NCBI RefSeq assembly: GCF_030014915.1
Contig: NZ_JAGIXS010000001.1
Coordinates: 682,001 to 746,000, forward strand
Reading direction: 5' to 3'
DNA: 64,000 nucleotides
Origin: Pelomonas sp. V22
Lineage (GTDB): Bacteria; Pseudomonadota; Gammaproteobacteria; Burkholderiales; Burkholderiaceae_C
Shown here: positions 60,081 to 64,000 of the stretch, piece after piece
Layout: every line of letters begins with the position of its first letter
Numbering within the stretch: the first letter of the stretch is position 1
Notes under the pieces: model-generated
What the model saw: the letters and a program-made list of their open reading frames with translations, nothing else
Told to the model about the DNA's origin: nothing
Database searches by the model: none
Made by a program: the position numbers and the translations under genes

Positions 60081-61331
60081 TCAGGCCGCTGCGGGGCTGG
60101 CCGCGCGCTGGCGGGCGAAATGCCGCCAGGCAAAGAACAGCGCGAGCGCCTGCAGGGCCGCGCAGAAATAGAAGGGAGCGCCGATGCGCCAGTCGCCGTG
60201 CGGCAGTTCGGAAACCGCGTGCAGCAGCGTTGCGCCCAGCACCGGCGCGATCACGGCCATCATGCTGTTCAGCGAGGACACGGCGCCCATGGTCTCGCCC
60301 TGGTTCTTGGCATCGGCCGCGTTGGAGATCAGGCTCTGGATCGCAGCGCTGGAGGCAAAGCCCAGCACGTTCAGGAAGATGATGGCGATCATCATCCAGC
60401 CCTCGGTGGCCGCGCCCCAGACGAAGTTGGTGACCGTGCCCGAGGCCAGACCGAGGATGACCAGGCGCTGCGGGCTGAAAGCCTTCAGTAGCTTGGGCAG
60501 CAAGAGGCCCTGCACGATCACCGACATCACGCCCACGGCGAACAGCGACCAGCCGTTTTCCTTGGGGCCCCAGCCAAACTTGAAGCTGGTGTAGAGCACC
60601 CAGCTCGTGTGCAGCACGAACTGCGCAAGGCCGGCCAGCGCGATCACCCAAACGAGAGGCCCCACGCCGCGCAAGGCGGCGAGCTTCTGGAAGGCGCTGA
60701 CCGGGTTGGCCTTGCGCCAGTCGAACTGCCGGCGCTGCTCCCGAGGCAGGGACTCGGGCAGCACGAAGAAGCCATAGCACCAGTTCACCAGAGCCAGACC
60801 ACCAGCGACGAAGAACGGCAGGTGCAGGTTGATCGAGCCCAGCATGCCACCCATCACCGGGCCGAGGATGAAGCCCATGCCGAAGGCCGCACCCAGCATG
60901 CCGAAGCGCTTGGCGCGCTCCTCGGGCGGCGTGATGTCGGCCACATAGGCATTGGCAACAGCGATGTTCGCCTGCATGGCCCCGCTGACGAGGCGGATCG
61001 CGATCAGCATCCACAGCGCGGTCGCCATCGCGGTGACGAAGAAGCTGAGCATCAGGCCGGAGAAGCCGAGCAGCAGCACCGGGCGCCGACCGTATTGATC
61101 GGACAGCGCGCCGAGGATGGGCGAGGTCAGGAAGTTGGCGAAGCCGAAGGCAAAGGCCACGGCGCCGTACCAGAAGGCGTGGTCGGCCTGATTGGCCGTG
61201 AAGGTGCCCACCAGCGGCGGCAGCACCGGGATGATCAGGCCGATCGAGATCATGTCGATCAGCACCGCCACCATGATGAAACCCATGCCGGCGGATTTGG
61301 TGGGTCGGCTGGGAACGCTGCTTTCGCTCAC
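60081..61331 (-). CDS. MFS transporter (DHA1/TetA-like) between guaB and guaA
   Basis: A 416-residue, 12-helix major facilitator with motif A in the 2-3 loop (GALSDQYGRRPVLL) and the motif C-like AAFGMGFILGPVMGGMLG in helix 5, the pattern of drug:H+ antiporter-1 proteins. GTG 61331 is chosen with AAGGA before it; the GTG at 61364 lies inside the guaB hairpin. Its position within the guanine nucleotide pathway suggests, but does not show, a purine-related substrate. Confidence 0.87.
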   Translation of the reverse strand: MSESSVPSRPTKSAGMGFIMVAVLIDMISIGLIIPVLPPLVGTFTANQADHAFWYGAVAFAFGFANFLTSPILGALSDQYGRRPVLLLGFSGLMLSFFVTAMATALWMLIAIRLVSGAMQANIAVANAYVADITPPEERAKRFGMLGAAFGMGFILGPVMGGMLGSINLHLPFFVAGGLALVNWCYGFFVLPESLPREQRRQFDWRKANPVSAFQKLAALRGVGPLVWVIALAGLAQFVLHTSWVLYTSFKFGWGPKENGWSLFAVGVMSVIVQGLLLPKLLKAFSPQRLVILGLASGTVTNFVWGAATEGWMMIAIIFLNVLGFASSAAIQSLISNAADAKNQGETMGAVSSLNSMMAVIAPVLGATLLHAVSELPHGDWRIGAPFYFCAALQALALFFAWRHFARQRAASPAAA

Positions 61332-61354
61332 TGCGTCGAATTCCTTAAGTGAGG

Positions 61355-61375
61355 AACGGGGCACTAGGCCCCGTT
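61355..61375 (-). terminator. Hairpin after guaB
   Basis: AACGGGGC/GCCCCGTT with a 5 nt loop, 19 bp past the guaB stop. The T-tract is weak, so partial termination or attenuation before the MFS gene is possible. Confidence 0.5.
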
Positions 61376-61393
61376 CGTCAAACCGCTAACGCC

Positions 61394-62898
<1,505 letters not shown>

Positions 62899-62991
62899 CG
62901 GAAGCAGTTCACGCTCCCGCTCTGGTTGGGGTCAAGCCCTGCCAGTACACTCCTGCGCACCCCTGCAGTAACGCCCCTCGGGCGACGCCCC

Positions 62992-63504
62992 ATGCGACTG
63001 TCGCGACTGTCTCCCACGCTTTGCCTCCTGCTTCTGCTGACCCTGGTGGGCAGCGCCCAGGCCCAATGGAAATGGAAGGACAGCAGCGGCAACGTGCAGT
63101 ACAGCGACCGGCCGCCGCCGCCGGGAACGCCCGAGAAAGACATCCTCCAGAAGCCGCCACAGCGCTACCAACCGGTGGTCGTGCGCCAGCTGGGCGCCAG
63201 CGCCCCGGAAGCTGCTGCAGCAGCCGCGCCGGCCAGCGCCGCCTCCCGCCCCGATGCCCAGGCACAGGCCCGCCAGCGCCAGCAGGAACAGGAGCAGGCC
63301 GCCAAGCAGAAGGAAGAAGAGCGCAAGCAGGCCGCCCAGCGCGCCGAGAACTGCCGCAATGCCAAGGGCCAGCTGCAAATGCTGGAAAGTGGCGTGCGAG
63401 TCAGGCAAACCAACGCCCAGGGCGAGCCCGTGGTACTGGACGACAAGCAGCGCGCCGAAGAAATGCAGCGCTCGCGCGCCGTCATCGCCAGCGAATGCCG
63501 CTGA
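62992..63504 (+). CDS. DUF4124 family exported protein
   Basis: A 170-residue periplasmic protein. The signal peptide ends VGSAQA-QW. The DUF4124 motif is WKWKDSSGNVQYSDRPPPPGTP, followed by an Ala-rich linker and a Gln/Glu/Lys-rich coiled coil (about 85-125). Function unknown; members are common in proteobacteria. ATG 62992 gives the signal peptide. Divergent from guaB. Confidence 0.85.
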   Translation: MRLSRLSPTLCLLLLLTLVGSAQAQWKWKDSSGNVQYSDRPPPPGTPEKDILQKPPQRYQPVVVRQLGASAPEAAAAAAPASAASRPDAQAQARQRQQEQEQAAKQKEEERKQAAQRAENCRNAKGQLQMLESGVRVRQTNAQGEPVVLDDKQRAEEMQRSRAVIASECR

Positions 63505-63567
63505 GCTCGCGGCAGCCGAGTTACCACCTGCGCCGGCCGCCAATCAACGACAGGTCTTGCCGTTGAA

Positions 63568-63918
63568 TCAACGGCTGGTCTTGCCGCCCAGGGGCCTGTG
63601 CCTCGACACGATGCGCTCGCCGCGCGCCTTGTAGCGCTGGCGTCGCGCCTCCTTGGGGTCCACGGTCAGGGGGCGGTAGACCTCGATGCGGTCCTGATCA
63701 CGCAGCGCATGGCTGAGCGGCTGCTCCCTGCCCCACACGCCCAAGGCCAGCTCGGCCAACTGCGGCAACTGATCCGCAAAGGCGGCGCAGCTGCGCAAGC
63801 CCTGTTCCAGCGTGCTGCCGTCGGCCAGATCGAGCCAGGCATGGCGCACATCGCCGGCCTGCGGGCTCCACACCAGCTCGACGCGTATGCGCCCCGGCTG
63901 CAACTCAGCGAGCGCCAT
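63568..63918 (-). CDS. rnfH: RnfH family protein
   Basis: A 116-residue protein of the RnfH/UPF0125 ubiquitin-like-fold family, with RVELVWSPQ, LPQLAELALGVWG, and the conserved DRIEVYRPLTVDPKEARRQR end. It follows ratA in the usual ratA-rnfH order, overlapping its stop by 14 bp. Function uncertain despite the name. Confidence 0.92.
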   Translation of the reverse strand: MALAELQPGRIRVELVWSPQAGDVRHAWLDLADGSTLEQGLRSCAAFADQLPQLAELALGVWGREQPLSHALRDQDRIEVYRPLTVDPKEARRQRYKARGERIVSRHRPLGGKTSR

Positions 63919-64000
63919 AGACGCTCTCGGCGCGCTGCACGAAGCTGTCGACGAAGGTATTGGCCACACGGTCGAACACCGGGCTGACCACGGCCTCCAG
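63905..64000 (-). CDS. ratA: RatA family protein (5' partial, C-terminal 31 residues)
   Basis: Only the C-terminus is in the window: it reads VVSPVFDRVANTFVDSFVQR and ends YGAR, the conserved end of the RatA/Coq10 START-like family. Coq10 binds ubiquinone; E. coli RatA was described as a ribosome-subunit-association toxin. The gene continues past the window edge. Its placement before rnfH supports the call. Confidence 0.88.
   Translation of the reverse strand: MEAVVSPVFDRVANTFVDSFVQRAESVYGAR

Overview
This 64 kb window is GC-rich chromosomal DNA from a Gram-negative bacterium. The gene content (lpxH, lpxK and kdsB for LPS, TonB/ExbBD, a full cbb3 oxidase cluster with FNR, RatA/RnfH beside guaB) and the protein sequences fit a betaproteobacterium of the order Burkholderiales. 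A Roseateles/Rubrivivax-type lineage is my best guess, but that is inference from general similarity. I see no phage genes, transposases, CRISPR array or rRNA. The only tRNA is tRNA-Ser(GCU). Coding density is high, with many ATGA-type overlaps.

Layout. 0-13.5 kb: the end of ETF-ubiquinone oxidoreductase; a paiAB-like pair (GNAT plus FMN-binding regulator) divergent from a MocR regulator; a DUF72 protein coupled to a penicillin-acylase-family Ntn hydrolase; a Cache/PAS/GGDEF diguanylate cyclase; an OsmC-AraC pair; two SAM methyltransferases. 13.5-22.9 kb: tRNA-Ser, lysC, accA-tilS, cysS and a DNA glycosylase, a TPR lipoprotein-like secreted protein, periplasmic and cytoplasmic cyclophilins coupled to lpxH, and mtfA. 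22.9-29.9 kb: clpS-clpA, a cold-shock protein, and two unrelated NADP isocitrate dehydrogenases in tandem (monomeric, then dimeric type).

29.9-41.2 kb is a microaerobic respiration island: hemN and a TauE/SafE protein divergent from fnr, then convergent to ccoI-ccoS-ccoN-ccoO-ccoQ-ccoP-ccoG-fixH-orf93. Three FNR boxes were found by eye: between hemN and fnr, inside the 3' end of ccoS just before ccoN, and over the start codon of a DUF192 gene divergent from ccoI. The fnr and ccoN boxes are each followed by the same candidate -10 hexamer at exactly the same distance, which makes a coherent FNR-activated regulon likely.

41.2-53 kb: sodB, xseA, an exbB-exbD-lpxK-trm112-kdsB envelope operon, adk, a short-chain dehydrogenase behind a LiuR-like palindrome, and a tonB-exbB-exbD-exbD-TPR operon preceded by a 587 bp region without a convincing gene. 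53-64 kb: tadA-ldcA, a second DUF72 protein, two 2H-phosphoesterase paralogues (one lacking a catalytic His), an SpmA/SpmB-like membrane protein, a glutaredoxin, guaB-MFS-guaA, a DUF4124 protein, rnfH and the end of ratA.

Most of the window is ordinary housekeeping sequence. The best candidates for something under-described are the small membrane protein at the end of the cco operon, the FNR site overlapping a coding start, the MFS gene inside the gua operon, the degenerate 2H paralogue, and the gap upstream of tonB.
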